From Planosporangium mesophilum (GTDB lineage Bacteria; Actinomycetota; Actinomycetes; Mycobacteriales; Micromonosporaceae), in the NCBI RefSeq assembly GCF_016863255.1, contig NZ_BOON01000054.1, positions 1 through 64,000 of the forward strand: a stretch of 64,000 bases of DNA. Reading direction: 5' to 3'. Of the stretch, positions 20,069 to 28,789 are shown in pieces. A program made the translations under genes and the position numbers. Each line of letters starts with the position of its first letter. The stretch's first letter is position 1. Under the pieces are notes generated by a model. That model made no database searches, was not told the origin of the DNA, and saw nothing but the letters and a program-made list of their open reading frames with translations.

Positions 20069-21268
20069 ATGACCGCGAGCCCCAGCAGTGCCCGTCCAAG
20101 CAAGGAAGACAAGTTCTCGTTCGGCCTGTGGACCGTCGGTTGGCAGGCGCGGGACCCGTTCGGCGACGCGACCCGGCCGGCGCTGGACCCGGTCGAGTCG
20201 GTGCACCGGCTCGCCGAGCTCGGCGCGTACGGGCTCACCTTCCACGACGACGACCTGATCCCGTTCGGGAGCGACGACGCGGCGCGGGACAAGCAGATCG
20301 CCCGCTTCTCCGAGGCCCTCGCGGAGACCGGCCTGGTCGTCCCCATGGTCACCACCAACCTGTTCACCCACCCGGTCTTCAAGGACGGCGCGTTCACCAG
20401 CAACGACCGCGACATCCGCCGGTACGCGCTGCGCAAGGTCATGCGCAACCTCGACCTGGCCGCCCAGCTCGGCGCGGAGACGTACGTGTTCTGGGGCGGC
20501 CGGGAGGGCGCCGAGTCCGACGCCGCCAAGGACATCCGCGCCGCGCTCGACCGGTACCGCGAGGGGATCGACCTGCTCGCGCAGTACGTCGTCGACCGCG
20601 GGTACGGCATCCGGTTCGCGATCGAGCCCAAGCCCAACGAGCCGCGCGGCGACATCCTGCTGCCCACGGTCGGCCACGCGCTCGCCTTCATCTCGGAGCT
20701 GGAACACTCCGAGATGGTGGGCGTGAACCCGGAGGTCGGCCACGAGCAGATGGCCGGGCTGAACTTCGCCGCCGGCATCGCCCAGGCGCTGTGGCAGGGC
20801 AAGCTGTTCCACATCGACCTCAACGGGCAGCGCGGCATCAAGTTCGACCAGGACCTCGTCTTCGGCCACGGCGACCTGCTCAACGCGTTCTTCCTGGTCG
20901 ACCTGCTGGAGAACGGCCCCGACGGCGGCCCGGCGTACACCGGCCCCCGGCACTTCGACTACAAGCCCGCCCGTACCGAGGACATCACCGGCGTGTGGGC
21001 CTCGGCGGCCGCCAACATGCGCACGTACCTGCTGCTCAAGGAGCGCGCGGCGGCGTTCCGGGCCGATCCCGACGTGCAGGCCGCGCTGACCGCGAGCCGG
21101 GTGGGTGAGCTGTCGAAGCCCACCCTGGCAGAGGGGGAGTCCTACGCCGACCTGCTGGCCGACCGCAGCGCGTACGAGGAGTTCGACGCCGACGCCGCCG
21201 GGGCCCGCGGGCTCGGGGCGGTACACCTGACCCAACTCGCGGTGGAGCACCTACTAGGCGCCCGTTGA
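20069..21268 (+). CDS. xylA: Xylose isomerase
   Basis: A class I (actinomycete-type) xylose isomerase of 399 residues that converts D-xylose to D-xylulose. Catalytic and metal-site motifs are complete: the [11 protein letters not shown] histidine near 54, [54 protein letters not shown] and [11 protein letters not shown] at 20069 has AGGGAGA upstream. No xylulokinase gene is adjacent, so the next step must be encoded elsewhere. A strong hairpin follows. Confidence 0.97.
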   Translation: MTASPSSARPSKEDKFSFGLWTVGWQARDPFGDATRPALDPVESVHRLAELGAYGLTFHDDDLIPFGSDDAARDKQIARFSEALAETGLVVPMVTTNLFTHPVFKDGAFTSNDRDIRRYALRKVMRNLDLAAQLGAETYVFWGGREGAESDAAKDIRAALDRYREGIDLLAQYVVDRGYGIRFAIEPKPNEPRGDILLPTVGHALAFISELEHSEMVGVNPEVGHEQMAGLNFAAGIAQALWQGKLFHIDLNGQRGIKFDQDLVFGHGDLLNAFFLVDLLENGPDGGPAYTGPRHFDYKPARTEDITGVWASAAANMRTYLLLKERAAAFRADPDVQAALTASRVGELSKPTLAEGESYADLLADRSAYEEFDADAAGARGLGAVHLTQLAVEHLLGAR

Positions 21269-21306
21269 GTGAGCGCCCGCTGAGGCTGCGGTACCGGGCG
21301 ACCGGT

Positions 21307-21335
21307 GGCGGTGTCGGGCGATGCCCGACACCGCC
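21307..21335. terminator. Hairpin terminator after xylA
   Basis: GGCGGTGTCGGGC and its exact complement form a 13-bp stem with a 3-base loop, 38 bases beyond the xylA stop and 56 bases before the P450 start. No T-tract follows, but stem strength and position support a terminator. Confidence 0.75.
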
Positions 21336-21390
21336 CTCCTTCGCGGGTAGCGTGGAAGGATCCGCACTGTCGTCACCAGGGGGCGTCGAC

Positions 21391-22602
21391 ATGGCAGGGA
21401 CCGTCACCGACTTTCCGCTGTTCCCGTTCAGCGACTCCGACCGCGCTGCCTTCGACCCGCCGGACTACCACGGGCGGACGGAAGCGCCGGTCAGCCGGGT
21501 GGTGCTGCCCACCGGCGGCTGGGCCTGGCTGGTCACCCGCCTGGCAGACGTACGCGAGGTGCTGCGGCATCCGGGGTTCAGCGCGGACATCTCCCGGCCC
21601 GGCTTCCCGCTGCTGCGGCCGCTGCCGCCGGCGCGCGACCGGGACCGGGCCGGTTTCTTCATCCGGATGGACGAGCCCGAGCACGGACGGTACCGCCGGA
21701 TGCTCACGCCCGAGTTCATGCTCAAGAGCGTCCGGCGGCTGGAGCCGCTGATCGGGCGGACCGTCGACGGGTTCCTGGACGACATGATCGGGTACGGGCC
21801 ACCGGCCGACCTGGTCGCGCGTTTCGCCCTGCCGGTCCCTTCGATGGTGATCTGCCACCTGCTCGGCGTGCCGTACGACGACCACGCCTTCTTCCAGAGC
21901 CGGACCCGGGTGCTGCTCAGCAGCGGCAGCACGGTGGAGCAGGCCCAGGCGGCCGCCGACGACCTGCGCGACTACCTGAGCCGGCTGGTGGCGGCCAAGC
22001 GCCGCGACGGCGGTGACGATGTGCTCGGGCGGCTGGCCGCCGGGCGGACGCGCGGCGGCCCGCTCGACCACGACGAGATCGTCGGCATGGCGCTGCTGCT
22101 GCTCGTCGCGGGCCACGAGACCACCGCGAACATGATCGGTCTCAGTACCCTCGTGCTGCTGCACCACCCCGGGCAGTTCGCCGCCCTCGCCGACGACCCC
22201 GACCGGGCCCCGGCGCTGGTGGAAGAGCTGCTGCGGTACCTGACGATCGTACGCACCGGGCTGCCCCGGCTGGCCGTCGCCGACATCGAGATCGGCGGCC
22301 AGCACATCCGGGCCGGGGAGGGCGTGATCGCGCTGCTGTCGGCGGCCAACCGCGACGAGGAGGCCTTCACCGAGCCCGACCGGTTCGACGCCGACCGCGA
22401 CGCCCAGCAGCACATCGCGTTCGGGTACGGGGCGCACCAGTGCATCGGCCAGCCGCTGGCCCGTACCGAACTGCGCATCGCGCTGGTCGCGCTGGCGCAG
22501 CGGCTGCCCACCCTGCGGCTGGCGGTACCGGAGGAGGAGGTCGCCGTGCGGCGCGACTCGTTCATCCACGGTCTGCAACGGTTGCCGGTGACCTGGAACT
22601 GA
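21391..22602 (+). CDS. Cytochrome P450
   Basis: A soluble bacterial P450 of 403 residues. The I-helix oxygen-activation motif is AGHETT (240-245), the K-helix ExxR is E279-L-L-R282, and the heme-binding loop FGYGAHQCIGQPLA has the cysteine ligand at C351. It resembles CYP105/CYP107-type enzymes of actinomycetes. The substrate is unknown and no ferredoxin gene is adjacent, so electrons must come from partners elsewhere. ATG 21391 is preceded by AGGGGG; an upstream in-frame extension runs through the terminator and is rejected. Confidence 0.93.
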   Translation: MAGTVTDFPLFPFSDSDRAAFDPPDYHGRTEAPVSRVVLPTGGWAWLVTRLADVREVLRHPGFSADISRPGFPLLRPLPPARDRDRAGFFIRMDEPEHGRYRRMLTPEFMLKSVRRLEPLIGRTVDGFLDDMIGYGPPADLVARFALPVPSMVICHLLGVPYDDHAFFQSRTRVLLSSGSTVEQAQAAADDLRDYLSRLVAAKRRDGGDDVLGRLAAGRTRGGPLDHDEIVGMALLLLVAGHETTANMIGLSTLVLLHHPGQFAALADDPDRAPALVEELLRYLTIVRTGLPRLAVADIEIGGQHIRAGEGVIALLSAANRDEEAFTEPDRFDADRDAQQHIAFGYGAHQCIGQPLARTELRIALVALAQRLPTLRLAVPEEEVAVRRDSFIHGLQRLPVTWN

Positions 22603-22649
22603 TCCGAGCGCCGGCCCGGCCGTGCCGACCGGTGAGCAGTACCCGGCCG

Positions 22650-22925
22650 TTATGAAGCAGCCCCCAACTCCCTGAACACGTACTCGGTCCCCGCCGGAAT
22701 CCAGATGAGCGCTCGCGCGAACATGAGCGCTGCCTCCACCTCGGCCTCGCTGAAGCCGTTGAGTAGCGCGCACTGGTCGTTCACGTCGTCGTCGACAATC
22801 CAGGTGGTGTCGTCCACCCGCCACACCACAATGGGCGGATCGTCGGGCGCGCGCGTAATGGTCCACTGCCAGACCTTGCCGCTCGGATTGCGGCCGTAGG
22901 TGAACCATCCGTAATTCCCGCTCAT
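22650..22925 (-). CDS. Small hypothetical protein, 91 residues
   Basis: A small acidic, tryptophan-rich protein, MSGNYGWFTYGRNPSG... with PPIVVWRVDDTTWIVDDD, and a helical C-terminus. I recognise no family. The ATG at 22925 has AAGGAG a few bases upstream. The protein reads as soluble and well folded, so a real gene is likely. It converges on the P450 gene, which ends 48 bases away. A possible longer N-terminal extension runs into the scar region and lacks a start signal. Confidence 0.65.
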   Translation of the reverse strand: MSGNYGWFTYGRNPSGKVWQWTITRAPDDPPIVVWRVDDTTWIVDDDVNDQCALLNGFSEAEVEAALMFARALIWIPAGTEYVFRELGAAS

Positions 22926-23144
22926 ACTGCTGCTCCTTACCGACAGCCACCCACCGAGCGCGGCGAGACGGTGGCACCCGGATATGCGTCGGACCCGGCG
23001 ACCACGCCAAGACCCGAGCCACGGCAGCCTGCACATCCGCGCTCCGGTGCGCGACGGGAACCGCCACGGCATCCACCCGGCAGGCTTCCATACCGGACGC
23101 CCACAAAACCGTACCGACCCGTCACGAAAAGGAGCAGGGGCGCG

Positions 23145-23209
23145 ACGCATGTCTTGCATGACCTGTGCCTTGCCGGTGCTGACGAGCTGCGCGGCGGTCG
23201 GGTCGGTCG
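23145..23209 (-). pseudogene. 65-bp fragment of an ABC substrate-binding gene
   Basis: This stretch matches 24581-24645, inside the neighbouring transporter binding-protein gene, with only three mismatches in 65 bases, then diverges on both sides. Read on the minus strand it encodes the same segment, about DPTAAQLVSTGKAQVM, but with flanking frame disruption and no start or stop. It is therefore a duplicated fragment or the last remnant of a second copy. With the degenerate sequence around it, it marks the 22926-23463 gap as a recombination scar. Confidence 0.75.
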
Positions 23210-23254
23210 GGCATCGGATCTTGGTCGATCGGTTCGACGTATCGGCAGCCTGCC

Positions 23255-23371
23255 GTGATCGAGGTGCCGCGCGAGGTGGTCACGCGGCCCGAGATGCGGC
23301 GGGCGCTGAGGTCCGGAGACTGGTCGACCGCCCTCCAGGTGGTCGCCCGGGAGACCGCGTACCGGGATTGA
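23255..23371 (+). pseudogene. Possible remnant of an XRE-type regulator N-terminus
   Basis: Read in one frame, this stretch gives VPREVVTRPEMRRALRSGDW and then STALQVVARETAYRD before TGA. It resembles the beginning of actinomycete XRE/tetratricopeptide regulators (RPEMRxALxxRDxGxxxRLVRRxxG) but stops just where the helix-turn-helix would begin. It has only a GTG start and no ribosome binding site. It is best read as a truncated relic. The family resemblance is from memory and short. Confidence 0.35.
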
Positions 23372-23463
23372 ACCCGGGCATACGAGAACCTCCTGATCGT
23401 GGAAACCTCGTGCAGCCAGAACGACGCGGACTTTCCGCGATTACGGAAGGGGGCGGGATCGGC

Positions 23464-24108
23464 ATGGGAGCACGAAACGCCTTCCACGCCATGCTCGACA
23501 AGCGGATCGATCCGGTACTGCGCAGCGCCGGGTTCAGAAGGTCCTCCGGTACCTGGCGCCTGACGGCCGCCCACGGCGACATCGCGGTGGTCAACGTCCA
23601 GAAGTCGCAGTGGACCTCCACCGATGAGGTGCCCTTCTTCGTCAACCTGGCGGTCCTGCCGGCGGCCTGGTGGGAGTACTGTTCCCAGATCTTCCTGCAA
23701 GGCTGCCGCGTGGCCCCGTTGGAGAGTGACGGGCTGCTACGCCGCCGGCTCGACCCGCCCGAGGATCGTCCCACGCCGGTACGGGGCGGCTGGCAGGTCC
23801 ACGACGCCACCTCTGCCGGTGCCTGCGGCCTCGTGCTGAGCGAGCAGCTCGACCGGGTGGCCATCCCCGAACTGAGGGCGATGTTGGACCGTGACCACCT
23901 GTTCGAGTTCATCCGCTCCGGCGCCGAGGGCTGGTGGGTGACCGGGAAGCCACAGCTCGCGATGGCCTATGTCATCGTCGACCGGGGCCTGCGCGCTCAG
24001 CTGGGGGAGATTCTCGACGCGTTCGACAGCGCGCCGAACAGCTCGTACGACGTAGCGCAGTCGGCGTGGCTGCGCCGTCGGGCGTCCCTATTGTCCAGAA
24101 ACGGCTGA
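23464..24108 (+). CDS. DUF4304-like protein
   Basis: A 214-residue soluble protein. The opening ARNAFHAMLDKRIDPVLRSAGFRRSSGTW, then DIAVVNVQKSQWTSTDEVPFFVNLAV, matches the pattern of DUF4304 proteins, whose function is unknown. The start is taken as ATG 23464, which begins the conserved region; a GGAAGGGGG tract lies somewhat far upstream. A longer upstream frame runs through the duplicated fragment at 23145-23209 and is rejected. A large inverted repeat follows the stop. Confidence 0.7.
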   Translation: MGARNAFHAMLDKRIDPVLRSAGFRRSSGTWRLTAAHGDIAVVNVQKSQWTSTDEVPFFVNLAVLPAAWWEYCSQIFLQGCRVAPLESDGLLRRRLDPPEDRPTPVRGGWQVHDATSAGACGLVLSEQLDRVAIPELRAMLDRDHLFEFIRSGAEGWWVTGKPQLAMAYVIVDRGLRAQLGEILDAFDSAPNSSYDVAQSAWLRRRASLLSRNG

Positions 24109-24131
24109 GACCACGAACGGCTGATCGAGCG

Positions 24132-24181
24132 CGATCTTGGACAGTTGTGCCACCCATAGGTCGCACAACTGTCCAAGATCG
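24132..24181. terminator. Bidirectional terminator, 19-bp perfect stem
   Basis: CGATCTTGGACAGTTGTGC (24132-24150) and its exact complement (24163-24181) flank a 12-base loop, between the convergent DUF4304 gene and the transporter binding-protein gene. It is unusually long and less GC-rich than other hairpins here. It ends 6 bases before the stop codon of the minus-strand gene. Confidence 0.75.
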
Positions 24182-24187
24182 AGGAGA

Positions 24188-25243
24188 TCAGGCGGCCGGC
24201 GCCTTGCTCACGAACTGCGTCGTGTACGTCTTCGACAGGTCGATCGTGTCCTTCTTGCCCTGCACGTTCGGCGAGAACTGGCTGAGCACCTCGAGGACGT
24301 TCTTCGCGCCTTCGGGCTTCATCACGCCGTCGCCGTTGAACATGCCAATCGTGTCGTGGACCGCCTTGACGTACAGGTCCTTGCCGCCGGCGGCGTAGTC
24401 GGCCGGCATCTTCGCGGCGATCTCCTCGGCGCTGTGTCCCTTGATCCAGCGCAGCGTCTTGACGAACGCGTTCGCCAGCTTCTGGACCACCTGCGGATGA
24501 GCCTTCACCCAGGCGCAGTCCATGTACAGCGAGCTGGCCGGGTACAGGCCGCCGAGCGCCGCCTTCGTGCCCTCCTCGGTACGCATGTCGAGCATGACCT
24601 GCGCCTTGCCGGTGCTGACGAGCTGCGCGGCGGTCGGGTCGGTCGTCATGCCGGCGTCGATGCCGCCGTTGGTGATCGCGGCGATGAACGTCTGTCCGGC
24701 ACCGGCCTTGACGGTGGTGTAGTCGGACTTGCCCAGGCCGCCCTTGGTCGCCAGGTACTGGGTGAGGAAGTCGGTCGACGAGCCGGGGCTGGTGACGCCC
24801 AGCTTGCGGCCCTTGAAGTCGGCCGGGCTCTTGATCTCCTGCGCCTTGTCGGTGGCGACCATCTCGACCTCGCCGGGCACGTCGGCGAACTGGACGACGC
24901 TCTCGATGCACTTGCCCTTGGTCTGCAGGTCGATGGTGTGGTCGTAGAACCCGACGACGCCCTGGACGTCGCCGGAGATGAGGACGTTCTCGGCGATCGC
25001 GCCGGCCGGCTCGGTCAGCAGTTGGACGTCGAGGCCCTCGGCCTTGAAGTAGCCGAGCTGCTCGGTGAGCTTGGCCGGCAGGTAGATGACCTTGTCGATA
25101 CCGCCGACCATGATTTTGGCCTGGGTCGTGGTGTCGGCGGCGCCGCTCCTGTCGGCGCTGGGGGCCGTGCCGCGACACGCGGTGAGACCGACGGCGGTGG
25201 TCAGGGCGAGGGCGGCGGCCAGTGCGGTACGCGTTCTTCTCAT
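24188..25243 (-). CDS. NitT/TauT-family ABC substrate-binding lipoprotein
   Basis: An SsuA/ThiY-like (NMT1) binding protein of 351 residues. The signal peptide ends in the lipobox GLTAC with lipidated C23. The mature part has VIYLPAKLTEQLGYFKAEGLDV, then GRKLGVTSPGSSTDFLTQYL and the central AGMTTDPTAAQLVSTGKAQVM. Such proteins bind sulfonates, nitrate or bicarbonate, or pyrimidine precursors of thiamine. The ligand here is unknown. It is the last gene of a three-gene ATPase-permease-binding protein operon. Confidence 0.88.
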   Translation of the reverse strand: MRRTRTALAAALALTTAVGLTACRGTAPSADRSGAADTTTQAKIMVGGIDKVIYLPAKLTEQLGYFKAEGLDVQLLTEPAGAIAENVLISGDVQGVVGFYDHTIDLQTKGKCIESVVQFADVPGEVEMVATDKAQEIKSPADFKGRKLGVTSPGSSTDFLTQYLATKGGLGKSDYTTVKAGAGQTFIAAITNGGIDAGMTTDPTAAQLVSTGKAQVMLDMRTEEGTKAALGGLYPASSLYMDCAWVKAHPQVVQKLANAFVKTLRWIKGHSAEEIAAKMPADYAAGGKDLYVKAVHDTIGMFNGDGVMKPEGAKNVLEVLSQFSPNVQGKKDTIDLSKTYTTQFVSKAPAA

Positions 25244-25265
25244 GGGGGTGTCCTTTCGTGACGGT

Positions 25266-26177
25266 TCAGATCTGCGCTTCGGCGCCGGCCACCGGCGGCC
25301 GCCAGCGCAGGAGCCGGTTCTCCAGGCCGCCGAGCAGCCACTCGGCCAGCAGCGCGATGACGGTGGTGATGATCATTCCGGCGTAGATGCCGGCGGCGTC
25401 GAAAGAGCCTTGTGCGGTGGCGATGAGCAGGCCCAGGCCCCTGTCGGCGCCGGTGTACTCGCCGACGACCGCGCCGATGAGCGCGAAGCCGAACGCCGCG
25501 TGCAGCGACGCGAGGATCCACGAGGTCGCGCTGGGTACGACGATCGAGGTGAGCACCTGGGTGCGGCTCGCGCCGAGGATCCGGGCGTTGTTGATCAGGT
25601 TGCGGTCGACCTCGCGGGCGCCCTGGAAGGCGTTGAAGAAGACCGCGAAGAACACCAGGACCAGCGCCGTGGCGATCTTCGATGACATGCCCAGCCCGAA
25701 CCAGATCACGAACAGCGACGCGAGCACGATGCGCGGTACCGCGTTGGCGGCCTTGATGAACGGCGCGCACACGTCCGACAGGAACCGGCTGCGGCCGAGC
25801 AGGATGCCCAGCACGACGCCGAGGATCGCACCCAGGACGAAGCCGATCACCGCCTCTTCGAGGGTGGCCGCGATCTGCGTCCAGATCGAGCCCTGGGCGG
25901 TCCCCTTGGTGAACCAGTCGACCAGCCGGTGCCAGATCGCCGACGGCTTGGAGTAGTAGAACGGGTCGATCCAGTACGTGGCCGACACTTCCCAGCTGAC
26001 CAGCCAGGCGACGATCGCGGCCACCCGTACCGTCCAGACCACGGCGCGCCGGCGCCGGCTGGCGGTGCCGGCCGCGGCGATCGCGGCGGCGTTGTCGAGA
26101 TCGGACGGGGTACGCAGCGCGGTCATCTGAGCGGCCGCCGCCATCGCGGCGCCCGCGTCGGGAGCGTCATGCGACAC
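25266..26177 (-). CDS. SsuC/TauC-type ABC permease
   Basis: A 303-residue permease with a long cytoplasmic N-terminus and about six transmembrane segments. The EAA loop reads EVDRNLINNARILGASRTQVL, with the conserved A-x-x-x-G-A-S pattern. TLEEAVIGFVLGAILGVVLGILLG near 105-128 is typical of the family. The start overlaps the ATPase gene by 11 bases and the binding-protein gene follows after 22 bases. Confidence 0.9.
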   Translation of the reverse strand: MSHDAPDAGAAMAAAAQMTALRTPSDLDNAAAIAAAGTASRRRRAVVWTVRVAAIVAWLVSWEVSATYWIDPFYYSKPSAIWHRLVDWFTKGTAQGSIWTQIAATLEEAVIGFVLGAILGVVLGILLGRSRFLSDVCAPFIKAANAVPRIVLASLFVIWFGLGMSSKIATALVLVFFAVFFNAFQGAREVDRNLINNARILGASRTQVLTSIVVPSATSWILASLHAAFGFALIGAVVGEYTGADRGLGLLIATAQGSFDAAGIYAGMIITTVIALLAEWLLGGLENRLLRWRPPVAGAEAQI

Positions 26178-26988
26178 GACGGCCTCCCTCCGCCTTGACC
26201 GCCTGCTCGCGGGAGCGGGCGACCTCTTCGCGCAGCGAGTCCCACACCTCGCGGTAGATGTCGAGGAACTCGGCCGTCAGCCTGACCTCCTCGACGTCGC
26301 GGGGCCGGGCCAGCGGTACGTCGAAGGAGGCCTTGACGGTGGCCGGGGCGGCGGTCATCACGACGACCCGGTCGGCGAGCGCGATCGCCTCTTCCAGGTC
26401 GTGGGTGACGAAGATGACCGCGGCGCCGCTACCGGCCCACAGCCGCAGCAGCTCGTCCTGCATCAGACCGCGGGTCTGCACGTCGAGCGCGCTGAACGGC
26501 TCGTCCATCAGCAGGATCTCCGGCTCGTTGACCAGCGTCTGGGCCAGCGCGACGCGCTTGCGCATGCCGCCGGAGAGCTGGTGCGGGTAGTACCCCTCGA
26601 ACCCGCCGAGGCCGACCCGCTCGACCCAGCCGCGGGCCAGCTCCCGGGCCTGCGCCTTGGGCGTACCCCGCCAGCGGGGGCCGGCGGCGACGTTGTCGAG
26701 TACCGAGCGCCAGGGCTGGATCGCGTCCTGCTGGAACATGTACCCGACGCCGGCGGGGATGCCGCGCACCGGCTCGCCGCGGACCAGGACCTCACCGGCG
26801 GAGGCCGGTTCCAGTCCCGACACCAGCGACAGCGTGGTCGACTTGCCGCAGCCGGTCGGCCCGACTACCGCGACGAACTCGCCGGGTCTCACGTCCATCG
26901 TCAGGTCGTGCACGGCGGTGTGCACGCCGCTGGCGCCCCGGAAGCGCTTCGTCGCTCCCCGTAGGCGGATCACGGGGTCGTCGGTCAT
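26167..26988 (-). CDS. SsuB/TauB-type ABC ATPase
   Basis: A 273-residue ATPase with Walker A GPTGCGKSTTL, Q-loop FQQDAIQPWRS, signature LSGGMRKRVALAQ, Walker B ILLMDEPFSALD and H-loop VTHDLEEA. It energises the adjacent NitT/TauT-type permease. First gene of the operon, divergent from a two-component system whose sensor resembles ligand-binding CitA/DcuS kinases, so the pair may regulate it. Confidence 0.92.
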   Translation of the reverse strand: MTDDPVIRLRGATKRFRGASGVHTAVHDLTMDVRPGEFVAVVGPTGCGKSTTLSLVSGLEPASAGEVLVRGEPVRGIPAGVGYMFQQDAIQPWRSVLDNVAAGPRWRGTPKAQARELARGWVERVGLGGFEGYYPHQLSGGMRKRVALAQTLVNEPEILLMDEPFSALDVQTRGLMQDELLRLWAGSGAAVIFVTHDLEEAIALADRVVVMTAAPATVKASFDVPLARPRDVEEVRLTAEFLDIYREVWDSLREEVARSREQAVKAEGGRRVA

Positions 26989-27002
26989 CGCCCGTTTCCT
27001 CC

Positions 27003-27128
27003 GTCCAATGTGTCCAATTCATTACCGTCTGGTTAAGGCGATGACCGTAGGCTGCGGATCGACGCTGGTGAACCCTTGTGGAGCTTGCTCACCCAACTCG
27101 CGTTAACGCCGTTTTGCTCGTTTTGCTC
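27003..27128. promoter_or_regulatory. Divergent promoter region with two direct-repeat pairs
   Basis: The gap between the transporter and the sensor kinase holds two 7-base direct repeats with a 9-base period, GTCCAAT at 27003-27009 and 27012-27018, close to the ATPase start. It also holds a tandem 9-base repeat, GTTTTGCTC at 27111-27119 and 27120-27128, before the kinase. Tandem sites with a near-helical period are typical of response-regulator binding. The function is inferred from position only. Confidence 0.4.
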
Positions 27129-27169
27129 GCGGCGCTGGGCCCCGCAGGGTGGGGCAGTATCGTCCGGAC

Positions 27170-28789
27170 ATGGCAGCGCCCCGGATCCCCTTCGCCCGCC
27201 AGGTCCTGCTGCTGCAGATCGGCGTGGTCGCGCTGGTCGTCGGGGTGGGGTTCGCGCTGGTCGGCTGGCTGCTCGACGACGAACTGGTCAAGCAGTACCA
27301 GCAGCGCGCCCTGGTGGTGGCCCGCAGCGTCGCCGCCGACCCCGGCATCGGCGACGAGGCGGCCCGCGACGACCCGAACGGCGTCGTGGCCGCCCGGGCC
27401 GACGCCGTCCACAACGAGACCCACGCGCTGTACGTCGTCGTCACCAACCGCGACGGAATCCGGCTGTCCCATCCGAACGCGGAGCTCATCGGTCAGCGGG
27501 TGAGTACCGACGCGTCCGAAGCGTTGGCCGGTCACGACGTCCTCACCGTCCAGCAGGGCACCCTCGGCTGGTCCAGCCGGGCCAAGGTGCCGTTGCGCAA
27601 CAGCGCCGGCGCGATCGTCGGCGAGGTCAGCGTCGGCTTCAGGATCGAGGACATCCGGGCGCACCTGTGGTACCTGCTCGGCCTGGCGGCCCCGTACGCG
27701 GTGGGCGCCCTGCTGCTCGGCGCCGCCGGGTCGGCCCTGCTCACCCGCCGCCTCAAACGCCAGACCCTCGGGCTCGAACCGCACGAACTCGCCGAACTGG
27801 TCCAGGAGCGGGAGGCCGTCCTGCACGGGATCGGCGAGGGCGTCCTCGCCGTCGACAGCGCCGGCCGGGTCTCGGTCTGCAACGACGAGGCGCGGCGGCT
27901 GCTGGGGATCGAGGTGGTGCCCGGCACGCCGGTGGCAGACCTGGAGCTGCCGTCCCGGGTACGGGCGGCGTTCGACGGCGCCGGGCCGGCCGACAACCTC
28001 ATCACCGTCGCCGGCGACCGGGTACTGGTCGTGGGCCGCCGCCCGGTCGACCGCGACGGCCGCAGCCTCGGGCTCGTCCTGACCCTGCGCGACCGCACCG
28101 ACCTGGAGACCCTCACCCGCGAGCTGGACTCGGTCCGTAACCTCACCGACGCGCTGCGCGCCCAGCGTCACGAGTTCGCCAACCGGCTGCACACCATCGC
28201 CGGCCTGTTGCAGACCAACCATCACGCCGAGGCGGTGGAGTACCTGCACGCGCTGTCCGGTCCGGGCATCGCGGTCGGGCCCGGTGCCGAGTCGCTCACC
28301 GACCCGTACCTCCAGGCCTTCCTCGCGGCCAAGACCACCGAGGCGCGCGAGAAGGACGTGACGCTGCGGCTGGGCCACGACACCTGGGTACAGGGCCGCG
28401 TGGTCAAGCCGGTCGAGGTCACGACCGTGCTGGGCAACCTGGTCGACAACGCTCTCGAAGCCGCCCGGCTCGGCGCGCGCCGCCCCGCCTGGGTGGAGGT
28501 CGACCTGCTCGCCGACGGCGACACCCTGCACGTCTCGGTCGCCGACTCCGGCGACGGGGTACCCGAACGGCTGCGGAACACCATTTTCACCGAGGGGGTG
28601 AGCAGCCGGGACGGCGCCGGTCGCGGATTGGGGCTGGCCCTGGCCCGCAGCGCCGCCCGCGGCGGCGGGGGAGACGTGCGGCTGGCCGACCCCGGCGGTA
28701 CCGATCCCGGGGCCACGGATCCTGCCGACACCGCGGACGGCGCCGTCTTCACCGCTCAGATGCCCGGCGTGCTGGAGGTACGTCCATGA
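27170..28789 (+). CDS. CitA/DcuS-type sensor histidine kinase
   Basis: A membrane sensor kinase of about 539 residues. It has TM1 near 10-30 (VLLLQIGVVALVVGVGFALVG), an extracytoplasmic sensor with the dicarboxylate-kinase motif VVTNRDGIRLSHPN and IVGEVSVGF, TM2 near 168-190, a PAS domain (ILHGIGEGVLAV-like), the phospho-acceptor helix LRAQRHEFANRLHTIAGLLQ, and HATPase boxes NLVDNALEA, DSGDGVP and GRGLGLAL. The ATG at 27170 is preferred; an in-frame GTG at 27149 is possible. Its stop overlaps the response regulator ATG. Confidence 0.9.
   Translation: MAAPRIPFARQVLLLQIGVVALVVGVGFALVGWLLDDELVKQYQQRALVVARSVAADPGIGDEAARDDPNGVVAARADAVHNETHALYVVVTNRDGIRLSHPNAELIGQRVSTDASEALAGHDVLTVQQGTLGWSSRAKVPLRNSAGAIVGEVSVGFRIEDIRAHLWYLLGLAAPYAVGALLLGAAGSALLTRRLKRQTLGLEPHELAELVQEREAVLHGIGEGVLAVDSAGRVSVCNDEARRLLGIEVVPGTPVADLELPSRVRAAFDGAGPADNLITVAGDRVLVVGRRPVDRDGRSLGLVLTLRDRTDLETLTRELDSVRNLTDALRAQRHEFANRLHTIAGLLQTNHHAEAVEYLHALSGPGIAVGPGAESLTDPYLQAFLAAKTTEAREKDVTLRLGHDTWVQGRVVKPVEVTTVLGNLVDNALEAARLGARRPAWVEVDLLADGDTLHVSVADSGDGVPERLRNTIFTEGVSSRDGAGRGLGLALARSAARGGGGDVRLADPGGTDPGATDPADTADGAVFTAQMPGVLEVRP

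Noticed and set aside
23355-23385. tRNA T-arm-like CCGGGTTCAATCCCGG on the minus strand
   Set aside because: The loop has six rather than seven bases and no acceptor, D or anticodon arms can be fitted around it.
22984-23463. N-terminal extension of the DUF4304 gene
   Set aside because: It runs through the 65-bp duplicated fragment and the regulator remnant, so the open frame is a by-product of high GC.
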